Source of the DNA: Firmicutes bacterium UBA6113
GTDB lineage: Bacteria > Bacillota > Clostridia > Tissierellales > Sedimentibacteraceae
DNA: 64,000 bases
NCBI GenBank assembly: GCA_002422545.1
Contig: DIWF01000017.1
Span: forward strand, 1 to 64,000
Direction: 5' to 3'
Part shown: positions 16,879-24,257 of the stretch, piece after piece
Numbering within the stretch: the stretch's first letter is position 1
Layout of the letters: each line of letters opens with the position of its first letter
The notes under the pieces: generated by a model
Told to the model about the DNA's origin: nothing
The model's input: only the letters and a program-made list of their open reading frames with translations
The model's database searches: none
Translations under genes and position numbers: made by a program

Positions 16879-18459
16879 TTAGAATTTTGTGGAAAATCTT
16901 TTTTCATATTCTTTAATCAGTTCATCTCTAAAATCTGGGTGAGCAATATTAATAAGTGCTCTTGCTCTGTCTCTTAATGTTTTGCCCTTTAGATGAGCAA
17001 CCCCATATTCTGTTACAACATAATCTACATCGTTACGGGAAGTTGTTACTGCAGCTCCTTCATCCAACAGTGGAACTATTTTTGAAACTGTTCCCTTGGC
17101 TGCTGTAGATGGCATTGCCATTATTGATTTACCGTTCTTAGCCATTGTTACGCCTCGAACAAAATCTACTTGACCGCCAACACCGCTTATTTGTTTTAAT
17201 CCTATGCTTTCAGAACATACCTGACCCATTAAATCAACCTGCACGCATGAATTGATTGAAACCATGTTATCATTTTTCATAATAACTGTCGGATTATTTA
17301 CATAATCAACAGGGTACATTTCAACCATTGGATTGTTGTTGACAAAATCATAAAGTTTTTTGCTTCCCATTAAAAACGCAACTATCATTTTTCCAGGATG
17401 TAGTGTCTTCTTCTTATTTGTAACAACTCCTGCCTCAAACAATTCAACTACTCCGTCAGAGAACATTTCAGAATGTATTCCTAAATCCTTTTTATCTTTC
17501 AGGAATAACAATACCGCATCCGGTATAGCTCCAATACCCAACTGTAATGTATCTCCATCTGAAACCAGTGAAGCACAGTTTTCTCCGATTGCTTTTTCAA
17601 CTTCACCAATTTTAGGAGCACCTAATTCAATTATGGGAGCTGAATGTTCAACAAAACAATCTATTTCAGAAACATGTAAAAATGTGTCTCCCATTGTTCT
17701 AGGCATTTGATCGTTAACTTGTGCTATTACAATTTTAGCTTCTTGTGCAGCTGTCTTTGTATAATCAACAGACACTCCAAGGCTGCAATAACCATGTTCA
17801 TCCGGTGGTGTTACCTGTACCAATGCTATGTCTACAGGCATTGATGTTCTGAACAGCTTAGGAACCTCGTAAAAGAAACTTGGAGTAAAGTCACCTCTTC
17901 CGCTGCTTACCGCATCGCGAGTACATCCCCCTACAAAAATGGAATTGTGTCTGAAATGCTTTTCCATGCCTGGCTGAGCATATTCACCTTTGCCCATGGC
18001 AACCATATGCACAATTTCTACATTTTCATATTGATCTTTGTTCTCAACCATTTTTCCTACAACATATGATGGTTCACCCACTGCATGACCGATTACTACA
18101 CGGTCATTAGATTTTATTTTTTTAACAGCTTCTTCTGCTGTTAAAAGCCTTTCATTGTATATTTCCTTCCAACTCAATAAACTTTTCCTCCTCATCATAA
18201 TTTTAGTTGATGGTATTGCACCTTTAAACTTCGAGTAATCATTTTCAGAGTTTATAAATAATTTTATAGCACCTTTAAAAGGTTCGTGTTCAGAGCACGC
18301 TCTGCTGCAGCCATTTATTACTGCCACAACATCATAGAAAATGTTATCCTTGGCATTTTCATATGTTGCTTCCTTGTGTTCACTTATAAGTTTCTCAACT
18401 AGTTTTTTTCTGTCATAGCCGGGATTGCATCCGCCGCAATACTTTATTCCAATCTTCAT
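16879..18459 (-). CDS. 4-hydroxybutyrate CoA-transferase with extra Cys-rich N-terminal domain
   Basis: A 526-residue protein. Residues about 95-526 match the acetyl-CoA hydrolase/transferase family (4-hydroxybutyrate CoA-transferase, AbfT/Cat2, normally about 435 residues): MPRTMGDTFLHVSEID, LQLGIGAIPDAV, the probable catalytic glutamate in HSEMFSDG (about 328) and the C-terminal VVTEYGVAHLKGKTLRDRARALI. It would move CoA from acetyl-CoA or butyryl-CoA onto 4-hydroxybutyrate. The first 90 residues are additional: YCGGCNPGYDRKKLVEKL, then NGCSRACSEHEPF, a four-cysteine pattern suggestive of metal binding. It sits between the NifU-like gene (12 nt) and the permease, downstream of abfD. Confidence 0.88.
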   Translation of the reverse strand: MKIGIKYCGGCNPGYDRKKLVEKLISEHKEATYENAKDNIFYDVVAVINGCSRACSEHEPFKGAIKLFINSENDYSKFKGAIPSTKIMMRRKSLLSWKEIYNERLLTAEEAVKKIKSNDRVVIGHAVGEPSYVVGKMVENKDQYENVEIVHMVAMGKGEYAQPGMEKHFRHNSIFVGGCTRDAVSSGRGDFTPSFFYEVPKLFRTSMPVDIALVQVTPPDEHGYCSLGVSVDYTKTAAQEAKIVIAQVNDQMPRTMGDTFLHVSEIDCFVEHSAPIIELGAPKIGEVEKAIGENCASLVSDGDTLQLGIGAIPDAVLLFLKDKKDLGIHSEMFSDGVVELFEAGVVTNKKKTLHPGKMIVAFLMGSKKLYDFVNNNPMVEMYPVDYVNNPTVIMKNDNMVSINSCVQVDLMGQVCSESIGLKQISGVGGQVDFVRGVTMAKNGKSIMAMPSTAAKGTVSKIVPLLDEGAAVTTSRNDVDYVVTEYGVAHLKGKTLRDRARALINIAHPDFRDELIKEYEKRFSTKF

Positions 18460-18470
18460 AAATAACCCTA

Positions 18471-18749
18471 TTATAATTTCTTATTCAGTATTTTACTGGC
18501 AAAGGCTAATAAGTCGTCACTGACACCTTCAATCAATACAATTTTTTCAACTTCCGGAACATGTTTTTTAACTTCTATTTCAATAACATCTTCAACTGTA
18601 AATCTTGCTGACGGGCAGTTGCTGCATTGACCTTCCAGCTTAATATCAAGAACGCCATCTTTAAAATCCAAGACTTTTACATTTCCATAGTGTTCCGATA
18701 ATTTAGGCCTTACATATTCATCAAGCACATGTTCTATCTTTTCAATCAT
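18471..18749 (-). CDS. NifU C-terminal-like (Nfu) protein
   Basis: A 92-residue protein with the Nfu signature GQCSNCPSARFTVEDVIE, whose CxxC binds a transient Fe-S cluster for delivery. The start at 18749 is chosen because GGAG sits 6 nt before it; a GGAG-containing codon of an alternative ATG 12 nt upstream is that same site. It lies between abfD, whose product needs a [4Fe-4S] cluster, and the CoA-transferase with its cysteine-rich extension, so a role in loading one of these is plausible but inferred. Confidence 0.85.
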   Translation of the reverse strand: MIEKIEHVLDEYVRPKLSEHYGNVKVLDFKDGVLDIKLEGQCSNCPSARFTVEDVIEIEVKKHVPEVEKIVLIEGVSDDLLAFASKILNKKL

Positions 18750-18785
18750 CTTAAGCTCCATTGTGTTTGTGTGTTTTTTGTGTGT

Positions 18786-18811
18786 ACCCGGAACCCCTGA
18801 GAGTTCCGGGT
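18786..18811 (-). other. Intercistronic stem-loop between abfD and the NifU-like gene
   Basis: ACCCGGAAC (18786-18794) and GTTCCGGGT (18803-18811) form a perfect 9-bp GC-rich stem with an 8-nt loop, 8 nt after the abfD stop codon. There is no T-run, so it probably protects the abfD message or partly attenuates read-through to the downstream genes. Confidence 0.6.
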
Positions 18812-18818
18812 TCGAAAA

Positions 18819-20270
18819 TTATTCTGTAATTTTTGCTATTGCTTTAGCTAATTCTTTCTTTCCGTTAATATTTCCCTGTCTTGCTATCATAATTCTTTGA
18901 GCCTGTGGTGAGCCTGCACCGTGCATAGATTCTGTTCTATAACCAACTGCAGCTGTACCTAATGTTAAGTTTTCTATTAATCTTAAAATTCTTAATCTGT
19001 TTTCAACAGAAACTGCATTTACACCCTTCAGATACTTTTCAACATATGGTCCGACTACAGGATCTTTTAAATCTTTTTCAGATGGAGCTGTAACCATTAA
19101 GCCACCTGCAATATCTTCAGCCAATCTTGCAATTTCATATGGGAATCTGGTTACATTTTGCTTACAAACATTTGCCAAAAGTAAATCTATAATATAGTTT
19201 CCTGATTCTGTCTTGGAACCTTCAGCTGAACATGCTATACCGCTGCTGTACAATGTTTCATTTAAATGTGTCATTTCAATCAATTTATCTTTTACGTGAG
19301 ATGCTTTTTGTGCTCCGTTATAATCAGCTGCCAAAGCTGCTGCTCCTATAAGAACATCACCAACTCCAACCTTGCATCCGCCGTAGCTTTGTCTGTGGTA
19401 TCCTGCAAATCTTTCAACAAGCATTCCAGCAAATTCAGTTTCTCCATTTAAGAATATTCTGTCATTAGGAACAAACACATCATTAAATACTGTCAAAGCT
19501 TCAACACCACCAAATTGGCTGTTTCCTACATCTAACTGTGATCCTTCCAATTTTCTTGTATCGCATGACTGTCTGCCTATTATCATCAATATGCCTTCAG
19601 CATCGACAGGAACAGCAAATGATATTGCATAATCTTTATCTTCAGGAGACAATGCAATTGTAGGCATTACTATTACTTCCTGTGAGTTGCAGATACCTGT
19701 TTGGTGAGCTTTTGCTCCTCTTACTATTACACCGTCCGGTCTTCTTTCTACTACTCGTAGATACAAATCAGGGTCAGCCTGTTTGCTTGGTGAAAGTGCT
19801 CTGTCACCCTTAGGGTCAGTCATGGCGCCATCAACAGTCATGTCATTTTCCTGAACAAATTTCATGTAATTAACAAAATTCTCATGATACTTAGTTCCAT
19901 GTGCTTTATCGATTTCATAAGTTGTACTATATTCTGCATTAAAAGCATCCATTCCTACGCATCTCTGGAAACAAGAAGCAGTCTTTTGTCCCAATAAACG
20001 CTGCATTTTTACCTTTTTAATCAGATCTTCTGTACTTTGATGAATATGGCAGAAGCGGTTGATTTTTTCTCCTGTAATAGATGATTTTACTGTCATTAAA
20101 TCTTCGTATTCTGGCATTTGTGCCAAATCATAAGTTGCTCTTACTGAGTTCAGAGACGGTCTGAGTATTGGGTTGTCAACAGGGTTCTCAACCTTTTCTC
20201 CAAACATGTAAATTTGCATGTTCATCTTTCTAATACTTTCGATAAATTGTTCACCAGTCATTAAAGCCAT
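18819..20270 (-). CDS. abfD: 4-hydroxybutyryl-CoA dehydratase / vinylacetyl-CoA isomerase
   Basis: A 483-residue [4Fe-4S]/FAD enzyme that turns 4-hydroxybutyryl-CoA into crotonyl-CoA by a radical mechanism. The four cluster ligands of the Clostridium aminobutyricum enzyme are conserved: C100 and C104 in CFQRCVGMDAF, and the His and Cys of GYHRQSYGGCKVGVGD (about 290-300). The C-terminal TESMHGAGSPQAQRIMIARQGN is also diagnostic. Start 20270 is chosen because GGAGG lies 8 nt upstream; a TTG extension of five codons would include that site. First gene of a unit running to 15493, behind a sigma-54 promoter with three activator sites. Confidence 0.96.
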   Translation of the reverse strand: MALMTGEQFIESIRKMNMQIYMFGEKVENPVDNPILRPSLNSVRATYDLAQMPEYEDLMTVKSSITGEKINRFCHIHQSTEDLIKKVKMQRLLGQKTASCFQRCVGMDAFNAEYSTTYEIDKAHGTKYHENFVNYMKFVQENDMTVDGAMTDPKGDRALSPSKQADPDLYLRVVERRPDGVIVRGAKAHQTGICNSQEVIVMPTIALSPEDKDYAISFAVPVDAEGILMIIGRQSCDTRKLEGSQLDVGNSQFGGVEALTVFNDVFVPNDRIFLNGETEFAGMLVERFAGYHRQSYGGCKVGVGDVLIGAAALAADYNGAQKASHVKDKLIEMTHLNETLYSSGIACSAEGSKTESGNYIIDLLLANVCKQNVTRFPYEIARLAEDIAGGLMVTAPSEKDLKDPVVGPYVEKYLKGVNAVSVENRLRILRLIENLTLGTAAVGYRTESMHGAGSPQAQRIMIARQGNINGKKELAKAIAKITE

Positions 20271-20311
20271 TATATATACCTCCAAGGATTTTTAATTTAC
20301 GTATATATAAA

Positions 20312-20329
20312 TAGCATATTTCATGCCAA
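20312..20329 (-). promoter_or_regulatory. Sigma-54 promoter of abfD
   Basis: The minus strand reads TTGGCATGAAATATGCTA: GG and GC are exactly 10 nt apart, fitting the -24/-12 consensus TGGCACG-N4-TTGCA. The start of transcription is expected near 20303, about 33 nt before the abfD ATG. Confidence 0.85.
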
Positions 20330-20441
20330 TTATTTAACAATCAATTAACAATCTAAATTTTTTTTAAATATTGATATTTCAATAAATTTTAATCTATAAA
20401 ATATTTGCTGTTCAAACATTTTTTATACGAATTTTTTGACT

Positions 20442-20457
20442 GATGTAAATTTGCATC
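20442..20457. promoter_or_regulatory. Predicted activator (UAS) site 1 upstream of abfD
   Basis: GATGTAAATTTGCATC is a 16-bp near-perfect dyad. It fits the consensus GWTGY-N6-RCAWC shared with five other sites in this module and lies about 115 nt upstream of the -24 element, a usual distance for a bacterial enhancer-binding protein. Confidence 0.65.
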
Positions 20458-20496
20458 AAAAACTCAAAAATACATGAAAAAGAGCAAAAAAATACC

Positions 20497-20530
20497 GATG
20501 CAATAATGCAACCGGTTGCATTATTGCATC
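20497..20530. promoter_or_regulatory. Predicted activator (UAS) sites 2 and 3 upstream of abfD, in a 34-bp perfect palindrome
   Basis: GATGCAATAATGCAAC (20497-20512) and GTTGCATTATTGCATC (20515-20530) are inverted copies separated by CG, so the whole 34 bp is a perfect palindrome. It starts 3 nt after the activator's stop codon. It could also fold as a hairpin ending the activator mRNA, but no T-run follows. The match with the sites upstream of the thiolase gene favours a protein-binding role. Confidence 0.72.
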
Positions 20531-20533
20531 AGG

Positions 20534-21916
20534 CTAAATGTACTTTTTTCTCTTTCTGACGAAAGTTGACGGATCAATACCAAGTTCCTTTGCAGCATCT
20601 CTTACATTGCCGTTTCTTTCATATGCCTTGAGGAGAAGTTCTCTTTCAACAACTTCCAATGCATCAGAAAGTTTCACAATTTTCTCGTAAGATTTCTTTT
20701 CAACATGAGAATTTTCTGTTATATGAGGCGGTAAATCTCCTTTAGTAATTACGTCATCTACTGTTGTTACAGTTATTCTTTCAACCAGATTTCTTAATTC
20801 CCTCACATTTCCGGGCCAGCTGTATTCATACAAATATTTCAATGCTTCTTGTGATATCTTTTTATTTAAACCATACTTTTTGTTAAATTCCTTCAAGTAG
20901 TATTCTACAATTGGAATAATGCTGCTGGTTCTGTTTCTTAAGGGTACCACCTTTAGGGGAACAACATTCAGACGATAGTACAAATCCTCACGGAAAAGAC
21001 CTTCTTCAACCATTTTCTGCAAATCTCTGTTTGTTGATGCAATTATTCTGACATCAACCTTTATAATCTTATTGCTTCCTATCTTTTCTATTTCACCGTC
21101 CTGCAGAACCCTTAAAAGTTTAACCTGCATTGCCAATGGCAGCTCCCCGACTTCATCCAGCAACAATGTACCGTTATTTGCCGCTTCAAATATTCCAAAC
21201 TTCCCTCCCTTTGAAGCTCCGGTAAAAGAACCTTCCACATAACCAAAAAATTCGGATTCCATTAAACTCTCAGGTATTGCTCCACAGTTTATTTTTATAA
21301 AGGGCTTATCTCTTCTGAGGCTGTTGTCATGTATATATTTTGCAAGCACTTCCTTGCCGGAACCTGTTTCTCCATTAATCAATATGTTGGTATCAACACG
21401 GGCAACTCGCTTTGCCAGCAATAAAAGATTTAACATTTCCTCATCTTCTGCCACTATATATTCAGTCCCTGCAATTTGCTTGTTCAGTTCCTCAATTAAG
21501 CTCTGGTATTTCAAATTTTCTTTTTTACTTTTAATTACCTTTTCTTTTAGAGCTTCTAAATCTGTAATATCTCTGACATTGGTCACTACCATCTGAATTT
21601 TTCCACCTGAATCATAAAATGGGGTACCTGTAACCAGGGCGCACTTACCGGTGTTAAATTGCTGATGCAGAGTAAAGGAAGCATTATCCCTTAAAACTTT
21701 CAAGGTAACTGATTGGGATATGATGCCCTTTCTTACTAGTTCCTCCATGTTGTGACCTAAGAGGTTTTCTCTTTTTAGTCCTGTAATTCGTTCATAGCTG
21801 TTATTTATTAATATGGTATTTGCGTCTCCATCTGTTATGTAAATACCATCATAAGAAGTTTCTATAATCGCTTCCAGCATCATTAAATGATCTAAACTTT
21901 TAAAAGCCTCTTTCAT
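20534..21916 (-). CDS. PAS-domain sigma-54-dependent activator of the 4-hydroxybutyrate genes
   Basis: A 460-residue enhancer-binding protein. N-terminal PAS sensor (residues about 8-125, TSYDGIYITDGDANTILINNSYERITG), AAA+ domain with Walker A GETGSGKEVLAKYIH (about 185), the sigma-54 contact loop reading GSFTGA in place of the usual GAFTGA, Walker B GTLLLDEVGELPL, and a Fis-type helix-turn-helix at the end (VRDAAKELGIDPSTFVRKRKKY). No receiver domain, so it is ligand- or redox-controlled through PAS. It lies directly upstream of abfD, and six matching dyads flank it at the abfD and thiolase promoters. Confidence 0.92.
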   Translation of the reverse strand: MKEAFKSLDHLMMLEAIIETSYDGIYITDGDANTILINNSYERITGLKRENLLGHNMEELVRKGIISQSVTLKVLRDNASFTLHQQFNTGKCALVTGTPFYDSGGKIQMVVTNVRDITDLEALKEKVIKSKKENLKYQSLIEELNKQIAGTEYIVAEDEEMLNLLLLAKRVARVDTNILINGETGSGKEVLAKYIHDNSLRRDKPFIKINCGAIPESLMESEFFGYVEGSFTGASKGGKFGIFEAANNGTLLLDEVGELPLAMQVKLLRVLQDGEIEKIGSNKIIKVDVRIIASTNRDLQKMVEEGLFREDLYYRLNVVPLKVVPLRNRTSSIIPIVEYYLKEFNKKYGLNKKISQEALKYLYEYSWPGNVRELRNLVERITVTTVDDVITKGDLPPHITENSHVEKKSYEKIVKLSDALEVVERELLLKAYERNGNVRDAAKELGIDPSTFVRKRKKYI

Positions 21917-22051
21917 ATATTTACCTTGTATAATAAGTTATACTTTCCTTCCTAAAATGTTTCAAAGTCGGTCTCATTAGAGAAAAAGTTAATTAACAAA
22001 ATTATAACCTTAAGTCTTGGTTAATATATTAACAAGTAATACAAGTGATTG

Positions 22052-22459
22052 TCAATACACTGGTTCAATTAAAAATTCATTTAGTATACTTTTATTATCA
22101 TAATCTATATTAAATCCACTCAAATATTCTTTCAAACTGACAGGAACAGCTATTACCATATCATTAACTTCGTAAAATTTCCAACTCTCGTCATTTGCAT
22201 GTTCATCCAGAACAAGATTATAAACAGGAGTACCTCATCCTGCTGATGAATAGACAAAGTCTATTCTGTACATTACACCGACAATATTGGAATTTTTAAG
22301 CTCATACTTCATTTTTTCTAAAGCAGTGTCTGTTACGTTAATTGTCATGTCATGTTCAATTTCAACTTGAGAAGAATCAGTTTCTTCCGTCTTTGTTTCG
22401 GGGATGCTGCATGATGTAAGAACCAATGCTGTCAAGAATAAAATAATCAGTTGTTTCAT
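22052..22459 (-). CDS. HesB-like selenoprotein with lipoprotein signal (in-frame TGA = Sec)
   Basis: A 135-residue product if TGA at 22237-22235 is read as selenocysteine (residue 75). The frame stays open on both sides: before it, a lipoprotein signal MKQLIILFLTALVLTSC (lipobox LTSC) and a HesB-type beta region (NIVGVMYRIDFVYSSAG); after it, GTPVYNLVLDEHAND... to TGA at 22054-22052, closely following the HesB/IscA fold, in which the G-U/C-G loop is a cluster ligand. HesB-like proteins are an established bacterial selenoprotein family with Sec at this place. A hairpin of bacterial-SECIS geometry follows the TGA. The C-terminal CxC of IscA is absent. AAGGACGATAT precedes the ATG. Export as a lipoprotein is unusual for this fold. 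It lies between thiolase and the sigma-54 activator. Confidence 0.82.
22200..22214 (-). other. Putative bacterial SECIS hairpin
   Basis: On the minus strand TGTTC-TGGAT-GAACA forms a 5-bp stem with a 5-nt loop whose second base is G. The loop begins 26 nt after the TGA, inside the 16-37 nt range expected of bacterial SECIS elements. Confidence 0.6.
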
Positions 22460-22746
22460 ATATCGTCCTTGTAAAATAAATTTAGTTTATAAATTCATTT
22501 TCCTTTCTTATTATTTTCTGTGTTGATGTAATTATAATGTGGGCGTTTCTGCAGAAATTGCAATAATTCGACTTGATAACTTATGTATATTAATTTGTTA
22601 TGTTGTAAACGTTATACTTTTTATTTTATTATGTTTTTCTCGATTTGTCCATACATTTATTAATGTATTTTTTGTTAAAAAAGAGGCTGCATTAGCAACC
22701 TCTCAGATATTAAATGCCTCTTAGAATTTAATATGCCCTTTATTTT
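22460..22746 (-). terminator. Intergenic region with thiolase terminator at 22682-22703
   Basis: The minus-strand hairpin AGAGGTTGC-TAAT-GCAGCCTCT (22703-22682) is followed by TTTTTT and ends the thiolase message 43 nt after its stop codon. The rest of the 287-nt gap is AT-rich, holds no gene, and must contain the promoter of the HesB-like gene; no confident -35/-10 was identified. Confidence 0.85.
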
Positions 22747-23925
22747 TTATCTTTGAACCAGCATGGCAGTTCCCATTCCGCCGCCTATACACAGTGTTGC
22801 GAGACCTTTTTTCGCGTCTCTTTTTTGCATTTCGTAAATCAATGAAATAAGAATTCTTGCTCCTGAAGCTCCGATTGGATGTCCAAGTGCTATTGCTCCG
22901 CCGTTTACGTTTGTGATGTCTTCACTTAATCCCAAATCTCTTACAACTGCACATGCTTGTGATGCAAATGCTTCATTTGCTTCTGCAAGTTCAATGTCTT
23001 CAATTGTCCAGCCTGCTTTAGCAAGAGCTTTTTTAGTTGCCGGCACAGGTCCTATACCCATTATTTTCGGATCAACTCCTGCTGAGCCATATCCTGCTAT
23101 TTCGCACAAGTATTTGATTCCAAGTTCATCAGCTTTTTCTTTGCTCATGATTACGAGAGCTGCTGCTCCGTCGTTTATTCCTGATGCATTACCTGCTGTA
23201 ACTGTTCCGTCTTTTTTGAATGCAGGTTTTAATTTTGCCATCTTGTCAATTGTTGAACCGTGTCTTGGATATTCATCTGTGTCTATTACAACCGGATCAC
23301 CTTTTTTCTGTGGAAGTACAACAGGAACTATTTCATCTGCAAATCTTCCGCTCTTTTGTGCTTCTTCAGCTCTGTTTTGGCTTTGAACGGCAATTCTGTC
23401 CTGTTCTTCTCTTGTAATACCCCATTGCTCAGCTATGTTTTCTGCAGTGATGCCCATGTGGTATTGATTGTACACATCTGTAAGTCCGTCATAAACCATG
23501 TAGTCTATGATTTGACCGTCTCCCATTCTTTGTCCCCATCTTGCTTTAGGCAAAAGATACGGAGCGTTTGTCATGGATTCGCATCCTCCGCAAAGAATAA
23601 CATCGCATTGTCCGCTTTCCACAAATTGTGCAGCCATGCTCACTGCTCTTAAGCCTGAGCCGCATACCATGTTGATTGTCAGCGCCGGAATTTCAACAGG
23701 AACTCCTGCACCCAATGTAACTTGTCTTGCAACGTTTTGTCCAAGACCAGCTCCTAAAACATTTCCAAAATAAACTTCTTCGATTGCACTTGGTTCAATA
23801 CCTGCTCTTTTAATTGCTTCTTTGGCTGCAATCACACCTAAGTCAACAGCTGATAACGGTGATAATGCTCCTCCAAAGGAACCTATCGGTGTTCTTGCTG
23901 CTGATACTATTACTGCCTTTCTCAT
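22747..23925 (-). CDS. thlA: Acetyl-CoA acetyltransferase (thiolase)
   Basis: A 392-residue biosynthetic-type thiolase that condenses or cleaves acetoacetyl-CoA/acetyl-CoA. The active-site nucleophile lies in NMVCGSGLRAV (about C88), the base histidine in GHPIGASGARI (about 348), and the second cysteine in CIGGGMGTAM (about 378). Full length with the standard N-terminus RKAVIVSAARTPIGSFGG. It is preceded by a -24/-12 promoter and three dyads matching those at abfD, which ties it to the 4-hydroxybutyrate pathway; it would cleave acetoacetyl-CoA formed from crotonyl-CoA. Confidence 0.95.
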   Translation of the reverse strand: MRKAVIVSAARTPIGSFGGALSPLSAVDLGVIAAKEAIKRAGIEPSAIEEVYFGNVLGAGLGQNVARQVTLGAGVPVEIPALTINMVCGSGLRAVSMAAQFVESGQCDVILCGGCESMTNAPYLLPKARWGQRMGDGQIIDYMVYDGLTDVYNQYHMGITAENIAEQWGITREEQDRIAVQSQNRAEEAQKSGRFADEIVPVVLPQKKGDPVVIDTDEYPRHGSTIDKMAKLKPAFKKDGTVTAGNASGINDGAAALVIMSKEKADELGIKYLCEIAGYGSAGVDPKIMGIGPVPATKKALAKAGWTIEDIELAEANEAFASQACAVVRDLGLSEDITNVNGGAIALGHPIGASGARILISLIYEMQKRDAKKGLATLCIGGGMGTAMLVQR

Positions 23926-24010
23926 ATATCCTCCTTGTTGCCCATTAAGTATTTATTTTATTTCTTTCCCTTATTAATAATTTATATTAAATTATTTGCC
24001 TAGTAATACT

Positions 24011-24029
24011 AATGCAATTTTAATGCCAA
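24011..24029 (-). promoter_or_regulatory. Sigma-54 promoter of the thiolase gene
   Basis: The minus strand reads TTGGCATTAAAATTGCATT, an excellent match to TGGCAC-N5-TTGCA with GG and GC 10 nt apart. Transcription should begin near 24003, about 78 nt before the thlA ATG. Confidence 0.88.
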
Positions 24030-24099
24030 AAAAATACAATTAAAATTTGTTGATATTTTAATTGTATTTTCGTTTTAAGTATTTTATTGATAGATTTTT

Positions 24100-24115
24100 G
24101 TTGTATTATTACAAC
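24100..24115. promoter_or_regulatory. Predicted activator site 1 upstream of the thiolase gene
   Basis: GTTGTATTATTACAAC lies inside a longer perfect dyad (24095-24120, arm TTTTTGTTGTA). It fits the 16-bp consensus shared with the abfD region and lies about 70 nt upstream of the -24 element. Confidence 0.62.
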
Positions 24116-24185
24116 AAAAATTCCATTTCTCGCCTTCCTGCATGCAATAAACTAAATAATCATTGATTTCAAAGAAAATCAGCCA

Positions 24186-24220
24186 GTTGCAAAATTGCAA
24201 CACTGTTGTTATTTTACAAC
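24186..24220. promoter_or_regulatory. Predicted activator sites 2 and 3 upstream of the thiolase gene
   Basis: GTTGCAAAATTGCAAC (24186-24201) and GTTGTTATTTTACAAC (24205-24220) are 16-bp dyads spaced 19 bp centre to centre, almost the 18-bp spacing of the twin site at abfD. The remainder of the 332-nt gap (23926-24257) is AT-rich with no gene. Confidence 0.65.
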
Positions 24221-24257
24221 ATCTATCCTGCTAATGCAGAAGTACTTTTTTATATAT

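Noticed and set aside
20497..20530. 34-bp palindrome as the terminator of the sigma-54 activator gene
   Set aside because: No T-run follows on the minus strand, and its two halves match four other sites upstream of the abfD and thiolase promoters.
22235..22237. TGA read as the end of a 74-residue lipoprotein, with the rest a decayed gene
   Set aside because: The same frame stays open for 60 codons after it, with HesB-type sequence and no further disruption, and a SECIS-like hairpin follows.
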